A stretch of DNA of 64,000 nt from Winslowiella toletana (lineage in GTDB: Bacteria > Pseudomonadota > Gammaproteobacteria > Enterobacterales > Enterobacteriaceae): the NCBI RefSeq assembly GCF_017875465.1, contig NZ_JAGGMQ010000001.1, positions 4,588,001 through 4,652,000 of the forward strand, written 5' to 3'. Made by a program: the position numbers and the translations under genes. Below, in pieces: positions 1 through 8,574 of the stretch. The notes under the pieces are model-generated. The model was not told the DNA's origin. It saw only the letters and a list, made by a program, of their open reading frames with translations, and did no database searches. Every line of letters starts with the position of its first letter. Position 1 is the stretch's first letter.

Positions 1-467
1 CCGAAATGCGTGAAGTGGAAAATGACGATCAGGTGCAGTGTCTGGTGAGCTTTGACAGTGGTGCTTCCGGGGTGATCGAAGCTTCCCGTATTGCCGCCGG
101 GCGTATTTTCGGCGTGTACTGGGAAGTCTCCGGCACCGAAGGCACACTGTATATGGACGGCGAGCGCTTTAACGAGTTGCAGGTTTATCGCTTCAATGAT
201 GATAAGCATGATCGCGGTTTTAAAACCCTGCTGGCTGGCAGCCAGATCCCGGCCTATGCCGGTTTTTTTGGCTTCGATTTTGGCGGTGGCGGGCTGGGGT
301 ACTTTGATATCAAAGTGATCGAGGTCCACGACCTGGTGCAGGGCATCTGTAGCGACCATGACTGCTATCCGAATTTTGCCTTCGGCCTGCAAAACCAGCA
401 GATCCTGACGGCCATTGAACAATCAATGGCGTCACGCCGCTGGGTGCAGGTTGCTGCAGGCGAGTAA
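1..467 (+). CDS. Gfo/Idh/MocA family oxidoreductase, C-terminal part (5' end outside window)
   Basis: The reading frame is already open at the left edge, so this is the C-terminal ~155 residues of a longer protein. It carries the substrate-binding half of a Gfo/Idh/MocA NAD(P)-dependent sugar dehydrogenase: beta strands ending in the VSGTEGTLYMDGERF turn typical of the family, and a closing helix with an LQNQQILTAIEQS segment. The Rossmann half lies upstream. It stops 28 bases before the next oxidoreductase of the same superfamily, so the two are probably co-transcribed. The substrate cannot be read from this fragment; the neighbouring dehydrogenases suggest an inositol- or sugar-type polyol. 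Confidence 0.8.
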   Translation, partial: EMREVENDDQVQCLVSFDSGASGVIEASRIAAGRIFGVYWEVSGTEGTLYMDGERFNELQVYRFNDDKHDRGFKTLLAGSQIPAYAGFFGFDFGGGGLGYFDIKVIEVHDLVQGICSDHDCYPNFAFGLQNQQILTAIEQSMASRRWVQVAAGE

Positions 468-495
468 TCTGATAAAAACAACCACAGGAGAGACT

Positions 496-1536
496 ATGTT
501 TCCTTCCTCATTACCCGTACCCCGTCGCCCGGCGGCAGGCGCTATTCCTTCACTGCGCTGGGGGATAATCGGTCCCGGCTGGATTGCCGATCACTTTGCC
601 AGAGCGCTGTGTGAATACAGTGCGCAGCAGCTGGTGGCGGTGGCGTCACGCAGTCAGCAGAAAGGCGATGCCTTTGCCGCCCGCTGGGGGATTCCGCAGG
701 TGTTTACTTGTGTTGATGAGATGCTGGCGCGGCCGGATATTGATGCGGTGTATATTGCCACGCCGCATAATCACCACTATCCGGACGGACTGAAAGTGCT
801 CAGTGCCGGTAAACATACCCTGATTGAGAAGCCGCTGGCGCTAAATGCGCGTGAAGGGGCGGAACTTCAGGCGCGCGCCAGGCAGCAGGACGTCCTCTGT
901 ATGGAGGCGATGTGGTGCGACTTTACACCAAAATATGATGTGCTGAGTCAGCTGCTGGCAGATGGTGTCTTAGGCGACCTGCATACCCTGATTGCCGATC
1001 ACGGCGAGTTTTTTACCCCCGATCACCGTATCTTTAATCCCGAGCTGGCCGGTGGCCCGATGCTGGATCTTGGCAGCTATCTGATTGCGTTGAGTATGAA
1101 AGTTGGCGGCGCGCCGGAAAGCATTGTCGCCAGCGGCCAGCCGGCGCCCGGTGGCGTTAATGGTCAGGCATCGATGTTACTGACCCATGCTAACGGCATG
1201 CACTCAGTATTAAACACTACCCTGTTTAGCAATACCCCCGGCGGTGCGGTGATTGCCGGGCGTGACGCCACTATACTGATTGACGGGCAGTTCTACGCAC
1301 CTGGCGCCTTTACCCTGACCGCCAGCCAGGGGGGCAAAAGTTTACGCTGGCAAGAGCCGAACAACCGTTATGCCCAGCTGAGCCATGAAGCGGAACATTT
1401 TGCCTGGTGCGTCGGCCAGCGCCTTAACGACTCACCGATCCGCTCGCTGGATAGCGCGTTGCTGACGCTGTCAGTGATGGACGAAGCGCGTCGGCAGATG
1501 GGCATTGTTTTTAATGAAGAGAAAGTAGCAGGTTAA
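496..1536 (+). CDS. Gfo/Idh/MocA family NAD(P)-dependent oxidoreductase
   Basis: This is a 346-residue dehydrogenase. The start is the ATG preceded by AGGAG five bases upstream; an earlier in-frame ATG at 415 lies inside the previous gene and has no ribosome site. Residues ~17-130 form the Rossmann domain with the glycine-rich WGIIGPGWIADHFARA and the family motif IEKPLALNAREG. The GGPMLDLGSYLI stretch resembles dihydrodiol/xylose dehydrogenase members rather than the D-x-x-x-H catalytic motif of inositol dehydrogenases. It directly follows another oxidoreductase. The substrate is unknown. A GC-rich hairpin after the stop separates it from the convergent gene. Confidence 0.85.
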   Translation: MFPSSLPVPRRPAAGAIPSLRWGIIGPGWIADHFARALCEYSAQQLVAVASRSQQKGDAFAARWGIPQVFTCVDEMLARPDIDAVYIATPHNHHYPDGLKVLSAGKHTLIEKPLALNAREGAELQARARQQDVLCMEAMWCDFTPKYDVLSQLLADGVLGDLHTLIADHGEFFTPDHRIFNPELAGGPMLDLGSYLIALSMKVGGAPESIVASGQPAPGGVNGQASMLLTHANGMHSVLNTTLFSNTPGGAVIAGRDATILIDGQFYAPGAFTLTASQGGKSLRWQEPNNRYAQLSHEAEHFAWCVGQRLNDSPIRSLDSALLTLSVMDEARRQMGIVFNEEKVAG

Positions 1537-1540
1537 CCGC

Positions 1541-1564
1541 ACGGGCGGCGAGAACGCCGCCCGT
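1541..1564. terminator. GC-rich hairpin between convergent dehydrogenase genes
   Basis: ACGGGCGGCG and CGCCGCCCGT form a perfect 10-bp stem with an AGAA loop, lying between the stops of two convergent genes. There is no T-tract, so the role as a bidirectional terminator rests on position. The same GGGCGGCG core recurs in other intergenic gaps of this window. Confidence 0.6.
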
Positions 1565-1569
1565 TCCGC

Positions 1570-2583
1570 TTAAAATACGATCCGTTCGATATTACAGAAG
1601 CGTTTCTCCGCCAGTGACTGCACCGCCGCTTCGGCAATCGCCTGCGCCTGCAAGCCATCCACTAATCCTGGCAGATCCGCCACCGCCTCACCGTTTAGCT
1701 GACGCACAAAAGCATCCAGATGCTGATAGTACGTCTCGCGCACCCGGCTAAACCAGTCCGGCCACAGGCCCGGCCGGGTGACCTGCGAACCCTGCCATAG
1801 TGTCGCCCCTTGTGGACACTGACTGGCGGACTCCGCCATTCCGCGCTCGCCGATCACGCTGATACGTTCATCATAGCCATAACCGGTGCGTCGGGTGTTA
1901 TCCAGCTGCGCCAGCGCGCCGCTGTTCATCTGCATAATCAGCACTGAAGTATCAACATCACCAAACGCGCTGATTTCCGGCAATGCCAGCGCCGCACCCA
2001 GCGCGCCAACACGACTGACTTCATCTTCCGTCAGCCAGCGTAACAGATCGAAAAAATGAATCGCCTGGTCGCGCATCTGACCGCCGGAGGCTTGCAGATA
2101 GCTGAGCGGCGGCATTTCAGAGGCGCGGCATACCATCTGAATCAGCTCGGTACGGCCAATGGCGCCCTGTTGCAGATGGCGCTTAAGCTGCTGATGGCTG
2201 TTATCAAAGCGCCGGTTAAAGCCAACAGTGATCGGCAGATTAAATGGCAGCACCTTTTCCACCACGCGTTTTGCGCGATCCAGCGACAGGTCGATTGGTT
2301 TTTCGCAATAGATCGCTTTTCCCGCGCGGGCGGCGGCGGCCAGCAGTTCAGCATGGCTTGGGGTGGCGCTGGCGATCAGTACCGCATCAATCGCATCACT
2401 GTTAATCGCCTGGGTGACGTCCGCCACCTGCGCGCCATAGCGCCCGGCAACGGCTTGTGCGCGTGCGGCATCAGGATCGGCGACCAGCGCCAGTTCCACT
2501 TGCGGATGCGCCGCCAGATTCTGTGCGTGAACCTGACCGATAAAACCGCTGCCCAACAGGGCAAATCGTTGCTTTGCTGCCAT
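1570..2583 (-). CDS. iolG: Inositol 2-dehydrogenase-like Gfo/Idh/MocA oxidoreductase
   Basis: This 337-residue protein is close in layout to bacterial inositol 2-dehydrogenases. The N-terminal Rossmann fold has LLGSGFIGQVHAQNLA, followed by the YCEKPIDLS motif that positions the catalytic lysine. A D-x-x-x-H motif (DQAIHFFDLLRW) supplies the catalytic Asp/His pair. The C-terminal half holds DVDTSVLIMQMNSGALAQLD. The known reaction for the family is oxidation of myo-inositol to scyllo-inosose with NAD+; related polyols are possible here. It is divergent from a LacI-family gene with ~125 bp between starts, so that regulator probably controls it. The exact substrate is an inference. Confidence 0.75.
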   Translation of the reverse strand: MAAKQRFALLGSGFIGQVHAQNLAAHPQVELALVADPDAARAQAVAGRYGAQVADVTQAINSDAIDAVLIASATPSHAELLAAAARAGKAIYCEKPIDLSLDRAKRVVEKVLPFNLPITVGFNRRFDNSHQQLKRHLQQGAIGRTELIQMVCRASEMPPLSYLQASGGQMRDQAIHFFDLLRWLTEDEVSRVGALGAALALPEISAFGDVDTSVLIMQMNSGALAQLDNTRRTGYGYDERISVIGERGMAESASQCPQGATLWQGSQVTRPGLWPDWFSRVRETYYQHLDAFVRQLNGEAVADLPGLVDGLQAQAIAEAAVQSLAEKRFCNIERIVF

Positions 2584-2606
2584 TTTTTTGACTCCGGATA
2601 TTGAAT

Positions 2607-2622
2607 AATGTGAGCGCTATCG
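2607..2622. promoter_or_regulatory. Possible LacI-family operator
   Basis: The AATGTGAGCGCTATCG stretch has a central AGCGCT palindrome, the usual core of LacI-family operators. It sits just upstream of the iolG-like start and opposite the LacI regulator gene. The flanks are not symmetrical, so this is a weak call. Confidence 0.3.
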
Positions 2623-2710
2623 TGCAGCGTACATTGTGAAAATACCTTCAGCCGATACACTTGAAGAACGTGGTTTTTGATGGAATCCCCTCAACGCTGT
2701 GCGGGATGAA

Positions 2711-3757
2711 ATGGGCAGGATGAAAAAAATTACCCTCGAAGCGCTGGCTAAAACCGCCGGTGTCGGCGTCGCCACAGTGGATCGGGTGCTGAACGAACGT
2801 GGCGGCGTCTCGCCAGCCACCGTGCGAAAAGTACTGGAAGCGGCGCGCGCTGCGGGGCTGAATCGTATTTTGCCGGAAGAGCATCGCCATCCCTGGCAAC
2901 TGGAAGTGGTGCTGAGCGGTAATGACTCCTTTTTCTTTAAGCAGCTGGCGCAGGATTTTAGCGAGGTAGCCAACGGCCTCGGTTATCGCCGCCTGACCCT
3001 GCACCGCACCTTTATCCCGGAATCGCGTCCCGATAAACTGGCCGCTCATATTGTTGCCTGTAGCCATAAACGCGATGGTCTGATCGTCTTTGCCCACGAA
3101 TATGCTGCCATCTATGATGCGCTGGCGTTATGTAAACAGCGTGGTGTACCGGTGATTACCATTGTCAGCGATCTGCCGGGTGCTGAACGCTTATGCCACG
3201 TCGGTATTAACCAGTTGCAGGCAGGGCGTACCGCCGGGCTGTTAATGGGAAAAATGCTGCATACGGCCGGTGAAGTGATCATGATCAGCGGCCGCTTTGA
3301 TTACATTGCGCACCGCTTGCGTATTCAGGGGTTTCGCGATGTATTGCAGCAGGATTTTCCGCATATCGGTCTGCGTGAAGTGCTGGCGGGGCAGGAGCAA
3401 CGCGATACCATCAGCAAGCTGCTGGAAAAACAGCTGAGTCAGGCGGGCAAAATCACCGGCATCTATAACACCGGCCTTGGTAACCGCGAAATCAGTGAGG
3501 CGCTGGCGCGCCACCGGATGTTGGATAAAAGCGTGTTTATTACCCATGAGTTATATCGCTCCACCCGCGAATTGCTGGCAAAAAAAGCGATCTCCCTGAC
3601 TATCGACCAGAACACCCGCCAGCATGCCCAGCTGGCTACCGATATTATGGTAAGGCATCTCGACAGTGGTGATCTGCCGGAAACCTACGCCAGCGGCAAG
3701 GTCGAATTTATGCTGTTTACCGGTGAGAACTACAATCAGGCGCTGACGGTAACTTGA
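2711..3757 (+). CDS. LacI family transcriptional regulator
   Basis: This is a sugar-responsive repressor of ~348 residues. The N-terminal LacI helix-turn-helix reads LEALAKTAGVGVATVDRVLN, followed by the hinge helix VRKVLEAARAAG. The remainder is a periplasmic-binding-protein-like effector domain (HIVACSHKRDGLIVFAHEY, ATDIMVRHLDSGDLP) of the CcpA/RbsR type with an extended C terminus. GTG 2699, ATG 2711 and ATG 2720 are all possible starts; 2711 was chosen because CGGGA lies upstream, while the GGGCAGG before 2720 abuts the codon. It is divergent from the inositol-dehydrogenase-like gene and is presumably its local regulator. Confidence 0.85.
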   Translation: MGRMKKITLEALAKTAGVGVATVDRVLNERGGVSPATVRKVLEAARAAGLNRILPEEHRHPWQLEVVLSGNDSFFFKQLAQDFSEVANGLGYRRLTLHRTFIPESRPDKLAAHIVACSHKRDGLIVFAHEYAAIYDALALCKQRGVPVITIVSDLPGAERLCHVGINQLQAGRTAGLLMGKMLHTAGEVIMISGRFDYIAHRLRIQGFRDVLQQDFPHIGLREVLAGQEQRDTISKLLEKQLSQAGKITGIYNTGLGNREISEALARHRMLDKSVFITHELYRSTRELLAKKAISLTIDQNTRQHAQLATDIMVRHLDSGDLPETYASGKVEFMLFTGENYNQALTVT

Positions 3758-3778
3758 TGGGTGGCACTGGCATCATTA

Positions 3779-3802
3779 ATTGTTATGTTATAACATAACA
3801 AT
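3779..3802. promoter_or_regulatory. Zur-like operator (24-bp perfect palindrome)
   Basis: The core TGTTATGTTATAACATAACA is a perfect palindrome that extends two more bases on each side. Enterobacterial Zur boxes are centred on the same TGTTATANTATAACA pattern. It lies 35 bp before a CobW-family zinc GTPase gene, as expected for a zinc-starvation promoter. Confidence 0.8.
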
Positions 3803-3836
3803 AAAGCATGCTGGATGCTGAATCAGGAGAGTTATC

Positions 3837-5060
3837 ATGTCACAGATTATCGCAGAGCATACTGCGCTACGCCGCCTGCCGGTTACCGTACTGTCCGGTT
3901 TTCTCGGCGCAGGTAAAACCACGCTGTTAAATCACATTCTTAATAATCGCGAAGGCCGTCGGGTAGCGGTGATTGTTAATGATATGTCCGAAGTGAATAT
4001 TGATGCGACGCTGGTCAGAGAGGGCGGCGCGCAGCTGTCGCGCACGGATGAAAAACTGGTTGAGATGAGCAATGGCTGCATCTGCTGCACGCTGCGTGAA
4101 GATCTGCTACTTGAGGTGACGCGACTGGCGAAAGAAGGGCGCTTCGATCAGCTGGTGATCGAGTCCACCGGTATTTCTGAACCGCTGCCGGTAGCGGAAA
4201 CCTTTACCTTTGCCGATGAGGATGGCAGCAGCCTGTCAGAAGTGGCGCGGCTGGACACCATGGTGACGGTGGTGGATGCCGGTAATTTTCTGCGCGATTA
4301 TCAGGCGCATGAGAGTTTGCAGGCTCGCGGGGAGTCGTTGGGGGAAGAAGATCAGCGCACGGTGGTCGATCTGCTGACCGACCAGATTGAATTCTGTGAT
4401 GTGCTGGTGCTGAATAAAATCGATTTAATCGATGCGTCGCAGCGCCAGACATTGCTGGCGATTCTGCACAGTCTGAATCCACGTGCAAAAGTCGAGTTAG
4501 CCGAGTTTGGTCGCGTGCCGCTCGATCGTCTGCTGAACACCGGTCTGTTTGACTTCGATGCTGCTGCGCAGGCACCGGGCTGGTTGCAGGAGCTGCGCGG
4601 TACCCATACGCCGGAAACGGAAGAGTATGGCATCCGCAATTTTGTGTTCCGTGCACGTCGTCCTTTTCATCCACAGCGCTTCTGGCAGCTGTTCGGCGGC
4701 GATCTGCCTGGCGTGATTCGTTCCAAAGGCTATTTCTGGCTGGCCAGCCGTCCGGGTTATGCCGGTAACTGGTCGCAGGCTGGCGGTGTGGCGCGGCAGG
4801 GCATGGCCGGGATGTGGTGGGCAAGTGTACCGAAAGCGCGCTGGCCACAGGATCAAGCGTCACTGGAGATGATTAAGCAGAACTGGGTCGAAGGCAGCGG
4901 TGATGCGCGCCAGGAGCTGGTGTTTATTGGCATTGAGATGGATGAAGCGCAGTTGCGGCGGCAGCTGCATGCTGCATTGTTAACCGAGCGCGAGATGGCG
5001 ATGGGACCTGCGGAGTGGGTGGCGTTTGACGACCCGGTTCCTGACTGGTTTATTCATTAA
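3837..5060 (+). CDS. zigA: Zinc metallochaperone GTPase, CobW/G3E family (ZigA-like)
   Basis: This 407-residue G3E-family GTPase has Walker A GFLGAGKT at residues 21-28, the family metal motif GCICC at 80-84 (Cys81, Cys83, Cys84), the ESTGISEP switch and the NKID guanine-specificity motif. The C-terminal CobW domain (~255-395) includes RPFHPQRFW and ends in ...DDPVPDWF. Members of this type bind zinc and deliver it to client enzymes under zinc limitation, in the cytoplasm. A perfect Zur-like palindrome upstream supports that role. The start has GGAG eight bases before ATG. It could be called YeiR/YjiA-like, but length and C terminus fit ZigA better. Confidence 0.85.
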   Translation: MSQIIAEHTALRRLPVTVLSGFLGAGKTTLLNHILNNREGRRVAVIVNDMSEVNIDATLVREGGAQLSRTDEKLVEMSNGCICCTLREDLLLEVTRLAKEGRFDQLVIESTGISEPLPVAETFTFADEDGSSLSEVARLDTMVTVVDAGNFLRDYQAHESLQARGESLGEEDQRTVVDLLTDQIEFCDVLVLNKIDLIDASQRQTLLAILHSLNPRAKVELAEFGRVPLDRLLNTGLFDFDAAAQAPGWLQELRGTHTPETEEYGIRNFVFRARRPFHPQRFWQLFGGDLPGVIRSKGYFWLASRPGYAGNWSQAGGVARQGMAGMWWASVPKARWPQDQASLEMIKQNWVEGSGDARQELVFIGIEMDEAQLRRQLHAALLTEREMAMGPAEWVAFDDPVPDWFIH

Positions 5061-5069
5061 ATCATTTTG

Positions 5070-5094
5070 CGGCTGGTTCAGGCAGAGCCAGCCG
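5070..5094. terminator. Hairpin between convergent zigA-like and ycgR genes
   Basis: CGGCTGG and CCAGCCG form a stem around TTCAGGCAGAG in the 45-bp gap between two convergent stops. No T-tract is visible; its position suggests a bidirectional terminator. Confidence 0.45.
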
Positions 5095-5105
5095 GATGAA
5101 AGCGC

Positions 5106-5840
5106 TTACTGGAAACGCATCGCTTTATCGCGCGCCAGGCGCTCAAGGGCGAAGATCACCTGCTGCAACTGACGCTCCTGCACCGCAGTCAGCGCCACAA
5201 AGCGAAAACTCAGACGCGGCGTGCTCACCGTTTCATTTTTACTGCTGACGGTGGTGCGCTCACCGATATGTATCAGCTGAGCATCAACGGTAAACTGACC
5301 ATACTCCCCCAGCTCCACATAAAGATTGCGCAGAATATCGCCGCTGCTGAGTTTCTCCGGCAGGGCGCCAACCACCAGCACGCCGATACCACCAAGGGAA
5401 AGATCCTGCAGACGAAAACGCGCTTTGCTGCCGTCGGGCCACTGGGTTTCACAGAAGAACACCGGTTCCAGCGGCGCATTAACGCGGAAAAACTCCCGGC
5501 GTTGCAGCATCCACAGCTCATCGGGCAGCGGGGCGGCAAAGGCCGGTAAACCTTCATGTTCAGTCGCACTGAGTGAGGGCAGAGAGAACTCAACTTTTGC
5601 CCCACGGGTTTCGGCTGAAATCTGCAGATCTTCTGACTGCAACGCCAGCTGATTGTCATACTGACTACTGCCGTAATCGACCACCACCTGCTCTTTATCG
5701 ACAAACAGCAGGCGGCTGATAAATTGTCCGCGCGAACTGGCAACCCTTACCGGGGTCTGGTGTTTTTCAAGATCGCGCAGCACGCCGAGAACCGCCAGCG
5801 TGCCACGCTTAAGATACTGCTCTTTATCTTCCTGTTTCAC
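5106..5840 (-). CDS. ycgR: Flagellar brake protein YcgR (c-di-GMP effector)
   Basis: This 244-residue protein has the YcgR architecture: an N-terminal YcgR domain (~10-105) and a C-terminal PilZ domain. The c-di-GMP-binding residues are present: RREFFRVN at 114-121 and DLSLGGIG at 146-153. In E. coli and Salmonella, YcgR loaded with c-di-GMP binds the flagellar motor and slows swimming. It stands alone here, not beside flagellar genes, as in E. coli. Identification by motif and length is firm; direct action on the motor is taken from the family. Confidence 0.93.
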   Translation of the reverse strand: MKQEDKEQYLKRGTLAVLGVLRDLEKHQTPVRVASSRGQFISRLLFVDKEQVVVDYGSSQYDNQLALQSEDLQISAETRGAKVEFSLPSLSATEHEGLPAFAAPLPDELWMLQRREFFRVNAPLEPVFFCETQWPDGSKARFRLQDLSLGGIGVLVVGALPEKLSSGDILRNLYVELGEYGQFTVDAQLIHIGERTTVSSKNETVSTPRLSFRFVALTAVQERQLQQVIFALERLARDKAMRFQ

Positions 5841-5987
5841 ATCCTGCTCCGCTACGGTTAATCACAGGTTATTGCACTTATCCAGTCACTATCGGCGCTA
5901 ATCCAGCAGACTTTAACGCTTTTGCTTTTGCCGTCAGGCTTTTTAACGACAAAGTTTGGATTCAAATCACAGAGTTAGAAATCTCGC

Positions 5988-5996
5988 CTATACTTA
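5988..5996 (+). promoter_or_regulatory. Sigma-S-type promoter -10 element
   Basis: CTATACTTA is a near-ideal extended -10 for RpoS-dependent promoters and lies ~50 bp before the first of two small stress-protein genes. The match is by eye and no start site is known. Confidence 0.55.
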
Positions 5997-6047
5997 TTCC
6001 CAGTAATGGCAACGGGATAGCCGTCAGCCTGGATAAAGGAGAGTGTA

Positions 6048-6245
6048 ATGTTTTCTAAGCGTGAAGCCCGTAACAATCTTGAGCAGGTGCAGGAATATTC
6101 CCGTGAGAAGGGCAGTGAACTTTGTGGTGAACTGAAAAGTGTCGCCAGTGATTCCTGCGACTACCTGAAAAAAAATCCGTGGGCTGGCGTTGGCATCGGT
6201 GCCGCGCTGGGTCTGGTGGTTGGCGTGTTAATTAGCAAAAAATAA
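6048..6245 (+). CDS. DUF883-type small membrane-anchored protein (ElaB/YqjD-like)
   Basis: This 65-residue protein has a charged, helix-forming N-terminal half (Glu/Lys/Ser rich) followed by KKNPWAGVGIGAALGLVVGVLISKK, a single C-terminal membrane segment. The NPW-G-x-G-x-A-x-G-x-x-x-G signature is the hallmark of DUF883 proteins such as ElaB and YqjD, which are tail-anchored in the inner membrane; YqjD associates with ribosomes in stationary phase. It is shorter than ElaB (~100 residues). It follows an AAGGAG site and a sigma-S-like promoter, and is 10 bp upstream of another small stress membrane gene. Confidence 0.8.
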   Translation: MFSKREARNNLEQVQEYSREKGSELCGELKSVASDSCDYLKKNPWAGVGIGAALGLVVGVLISKK

Positions 6246-6255
6246 GGAGCAGAAA

Positions 6256-6504
6256 ATGGGATTTTTTTTGTGGATCATTTTTGGTCTGATTGCCGGGATT
6301 ATTGCGAAATGGATTATGCCAGGTAAAGATGGCGGTGGTTTTATTATCACTGTGATTTTAGGCGTTATTGGCGCAGTGGTTGGCGGCTGGATTAGTACTC
6401 GCCTGGGTTTTGGCACCGTAGATGGCTTCAACTTCGGTAGTATGGTCATCGCAGTGCTCGGTGCCATTCTGGTGCTGTGGATTTATCGTAAAGTCAGAAG
6501 TTAA
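6256..6504 (+). CDS. GlsB/YeaQ/YmgE family stress-response membrane protein
   Basis: This 82-residue, very hydrophobic protein has three membrane segments (about 3-20, 28-48 and 56-77). The family pattern is clear: LIAGIIAKWIMPGKDGGG, then ILGVIGAVVGGWI and the closing LGAILVLWIYR. YeaQ and YmgE (transglycosylase-associated family name) are induced by general stress in enterobacteria but have no established biochemical role. It is in an apparent operon with the DUF883-type gene, sharing its promoter. Confidence 0.9.
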   Translation: MGFFLWIIFGLIAGIIAKWIMPGKDGGGFIITVILGVIGAVVGGWISTRLGFGTVDGFNFGSMVIAVLGAILVLWIYRKVRS

Positions 6505-6523
6505 CCACTGACTGCAAGAACTC

Positions 6524-6579
6524 AAGCCCGGGTGAAAGTGGCCATCAGCAGATGCGGTGGCCTGCGGTCACCCGGGCTT
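6524..6579. terminator. Long inverted repeat between convergent genes
   Basis: AAGCCCGGGTGA (6524-6535) and TCACCCGGGCTT (6568-6579) form a 12-bp perfect outer stem. The 32-base loop contains a second small GGCCA/TGGCC pairing. It fills the gap between two convergent genes and may act as a bidirectional terminator, though no T-run follows. Confidence 0.45.
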
Positions 6580-6582
6580 ACT

Positions 6583-7815
6583 TTATCTGGCGTCAGCCAT
6601 TACTGCGTCATCAGCGCTTCCAGCTCGCTGACCCGGGCGGAAACCATGCCGCCGCGCCGTCATCGCAATCACGATCCCCACCGCCAGCAGTAGCGCCGCC
6701 ACCCACGGAAATACCGTGATGCCCCAGCTATCCAGCAGCAGACCACCCATCACTCCCGCCGCTGCAATCGCGCCGTTCCACGCCACCACATTCATCGACA
6801 ATGCAACATCAGCTGCGCTTCCCGCCGTATCCGCCAGCGCCGTCTGCAACAGCGTGGCGGCGCCGCCAAAGGTCAGCCCCCATAGCGCCACACCACAGTA
6901 AATCACCTGCGGTGAGGCGGCCTGCAAGCCAAACAGCAGGCAAATGGCGGCGAAACTCGCCATGCTGATTAGTACCGCCGCGCGCAGAAAACGATCCACC
7001 ATTTTGCCGGTTACCCAGATGCCTGCCAGCGCCGCGAGGCCGAATACCAGCAGGATCTGATCCACCTTTTCCGCCAGCCCGGCGGTAGTGACAAAAGGCG
7101 CAATATAGGTATACAGCAGGTTATGGGCCAGCATCCAGGCAATCACCACCGCCAGTACCGGACGCACACCCGGCAGAGTAAATACCCTGCGTAGCGGCAG
7201 TTGTTGATTGCTCTGCTGTCCCGGATAGTCGGGCACTTTGACCAGCACCCAGATAATCAGCAACAGGGTGAGCAGGGACATCGCGCCGAAGGTGGTGCGC
7301 CAGCCCAGCAGCGCGCCCAGCCAGGTACCCAATGGCACGCCAACTGACAGCGCGATGGGCGTTCCCACCATTGCCAGCGCCATCGCGCGTCCCTGTTGAT
7401 GCGGCGCCACCATGCGTCGTGCATAACCTGCCAGCAGACTCCATGCCAGTCCGGCGGCCACGCCAGCGAAGAAACGCGCCGCCAGCGTCAGGCCGTAATG
7501 TGGCGACAGCGCCGTAATCGAATTAAACAGCAGGAAACCGGCGATGCTTAACAACAGCACATTGCGACGGCGCCAGCCGCGTGTGGCAATGGTTAGCGGG
7601 ATGGCGGCCAGCAGCGAGCCAAGCGCATAGGCAGTGACCATCTGTCCGGCCAGTGATGACGAAATACTTAGCCCCTGGGCGATTTGCGGCAGCAGTCCGG
7701 CGGGCAGGGTTTCAGTAACGATGCAGATAAAACCGGTCATTGCCAGCGCCAGTAGCGCGGAAACCGGCAGACGATCGCTGGAGGATCGTGCCGATGATGC
7801 AGGTGAAATAGTCAA
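6583..7815 (-). CDS. MFS transporter, DHA1-type efflux (sugar or drug exporter)
   Basis: This 410-residue major facilitator has twelve predicted membrane segments. Family motifs include the acidic TM1 segment FICIVTETLPAGLLPQIA, motif A-like positions after TM2, and AGYARRMVAPHQQGRAMALAM between TM4 and TM5, as in SetA/AraJ/YdhP-like efflux pumps. The last ~20 residues are polar. It is divergent from a TetR regulator; the 141-bp shared intergenic region carries two copies of a TGTATCGAT-type operator, so it is very probably repressed by that TetR protein. The exported compound is unknown. Confidence 0.85.
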   Translation of the reverse strand: MTISPASSARSSSDRLPVSALLALAMTGFICIVTETLPAGLLPQIAQGLSISSSLAGQMVTAYALGSLLAAIPLTIATRGWRRRNVLLLSIAGFLLFNSITALSPHYGLTLAARFFAGVAAGLAWSLLAGYARRMVAPHQQGRAMALAMVGTPIALSVGVPLGTWLGALLGWRTTFGAMSLLTLLLIIWVLVKVPDYPGQQSNQQLPLRRVFTLPGVRPVLAVVIAWMLAHNLLYTYIAPFVTTAGLAEKVDQILLVFGLAALAGIWVTGKMVDRFLRAAVLISMASFAAICLLFGLQAASPQVIYCGVALWGLTFGGAATLLQTALADTAGSAADVALSMNVVAWNGAIAAAGVMGGLLLDSWGITVFPWVAALLLAVGIVIAMTARRHGFRPGQRAGSADDAVMADAR

Positions 7816-7861
7816 AACAACATTCCTTTTGCAGGTGCAGAATAAGGGAGAAAATCACTTA

Positions 7862-7930
7862 TGTATCGATCGGTATAATTGTTGGGGGATCGCTGGCGGG
7901 TTGTCAATGACTTTTGTATCGATTAGTATA
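7862..7930. promoter_or_regulatory. Tandem TetR-type operators between exporter and regulator
   Basis: TGTATCGATCGGTATA (7862-7877) and TGTATCGATTAGTATA (7915-7930) match at 14 of 16 bases and are direct repeats 53 bp apart. Each is itself near-palindromic around TATCGAT. They sit between the divergent MFS and TetR genes, the usual place for autoregulated TetR operators. Confidence 0.6.
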
Positions 7931-7956
7931 TAAATAATCATCATAAGGAGTTTGCT

Positions 7957-8571
7957 ATGGCGCAGATGGGGCGTCCTCGCCGCTTTGACCGGAGACAAGC
8001 TGTTGAACAGGCAATGCACCTTTTCTGGCAGCAGGGCTATGAATCCACCTCGCTGAGCCAGCTAAAGGCCGCAATCGGCGGCGGCATTTCTGCGCCCAGC
8101 TTTTATGCTGCTTTCGCTTCTAAAGAGGCGCTGTTTGCTGAGGCGGCGCAGTGTTATTTAGCCAGCTATGCACAGGTGACGGCGTGTCTGTGGGACAACG
8201 ATCTGGCACCGCGCCGGGCAATTGAGCAGGCATTAAGGCAGTCGGCCAGCATGCAGTGTGAACCAGGTCATCCGAAGGGATGTATGGTGGCGCTGGGGAT
8301 AATGAGCGCGCCAACGGCGGAGTACGCCGACGTTGTCAGGCCGCTGACCGAATCGCGTAGCCGGACGCGCGCCGGGTTTATTGCCTGTGTCGAACGCGGC
8401 ATTGCCCGTGGTGAATTGCCAGCAGAAACGGATGCGCGGGTTATGGCGGCGGTATTCGATAGTTTTCTGCTGGGGCTGTCTACGCTGGCAAGGGATGGTG
8501 TTGAGCATCAGGTGTTTGCGGCGGCCATCACGCAAATTTTGCAGCTATGGGATACGGCGGCGTGCCGGTGA
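7957..8571 (+). CDS. TetR/AcrR family transcriptional regulator
   Basis: This 204-residue repressor has an N-terminal TetR DNA-binding domain (~8-55; AVEQAMHLFWQQGYESTS and SFYAAFASKEALFAEA) and a C-terminal ligand domain with a GCMVALG-type helix seen in exporter-linked TetR proteins. The start has AAGGAG eight bases upstream. It is divergent from the MFS exporter and has tandem operators in between, so it likely senses the exported compound and represses both genes. Confidence 0.88.
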   Translation: MAQMGRPRRFDRRQAVEQAMHLFWQQGYESTSLSQLKAAIGGGISAPSFYAAFASKEALFAEAAQCYLASYAQVTACLWDNDLAPRRAIEQALRQSASMQCEPGHPKGCMVALGIMSAPTAEYADVVRPLTESRSRTRAGFIACVERGIARGELPAETDARVMAAVFDSFLLGLSTLARDGVEHQVFAAAITQILQLWDTAACR

Positions 8572-8574
8572 AAC

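Noticed and set aside
2056..2604. 182-codon plus-strand frame opposite the iolG-like gene
   Set aside because: Shadow of the minus-strand dehydrogenase, which has complete family motifs.
4204..4863. 219-codon frame antisense to the zinc GTPase gene
   Set aside because: It is a shadow frame of a GC-rich gene, rich in Pro/Arg/Ala/Ser, with no domain and no ribosome site.
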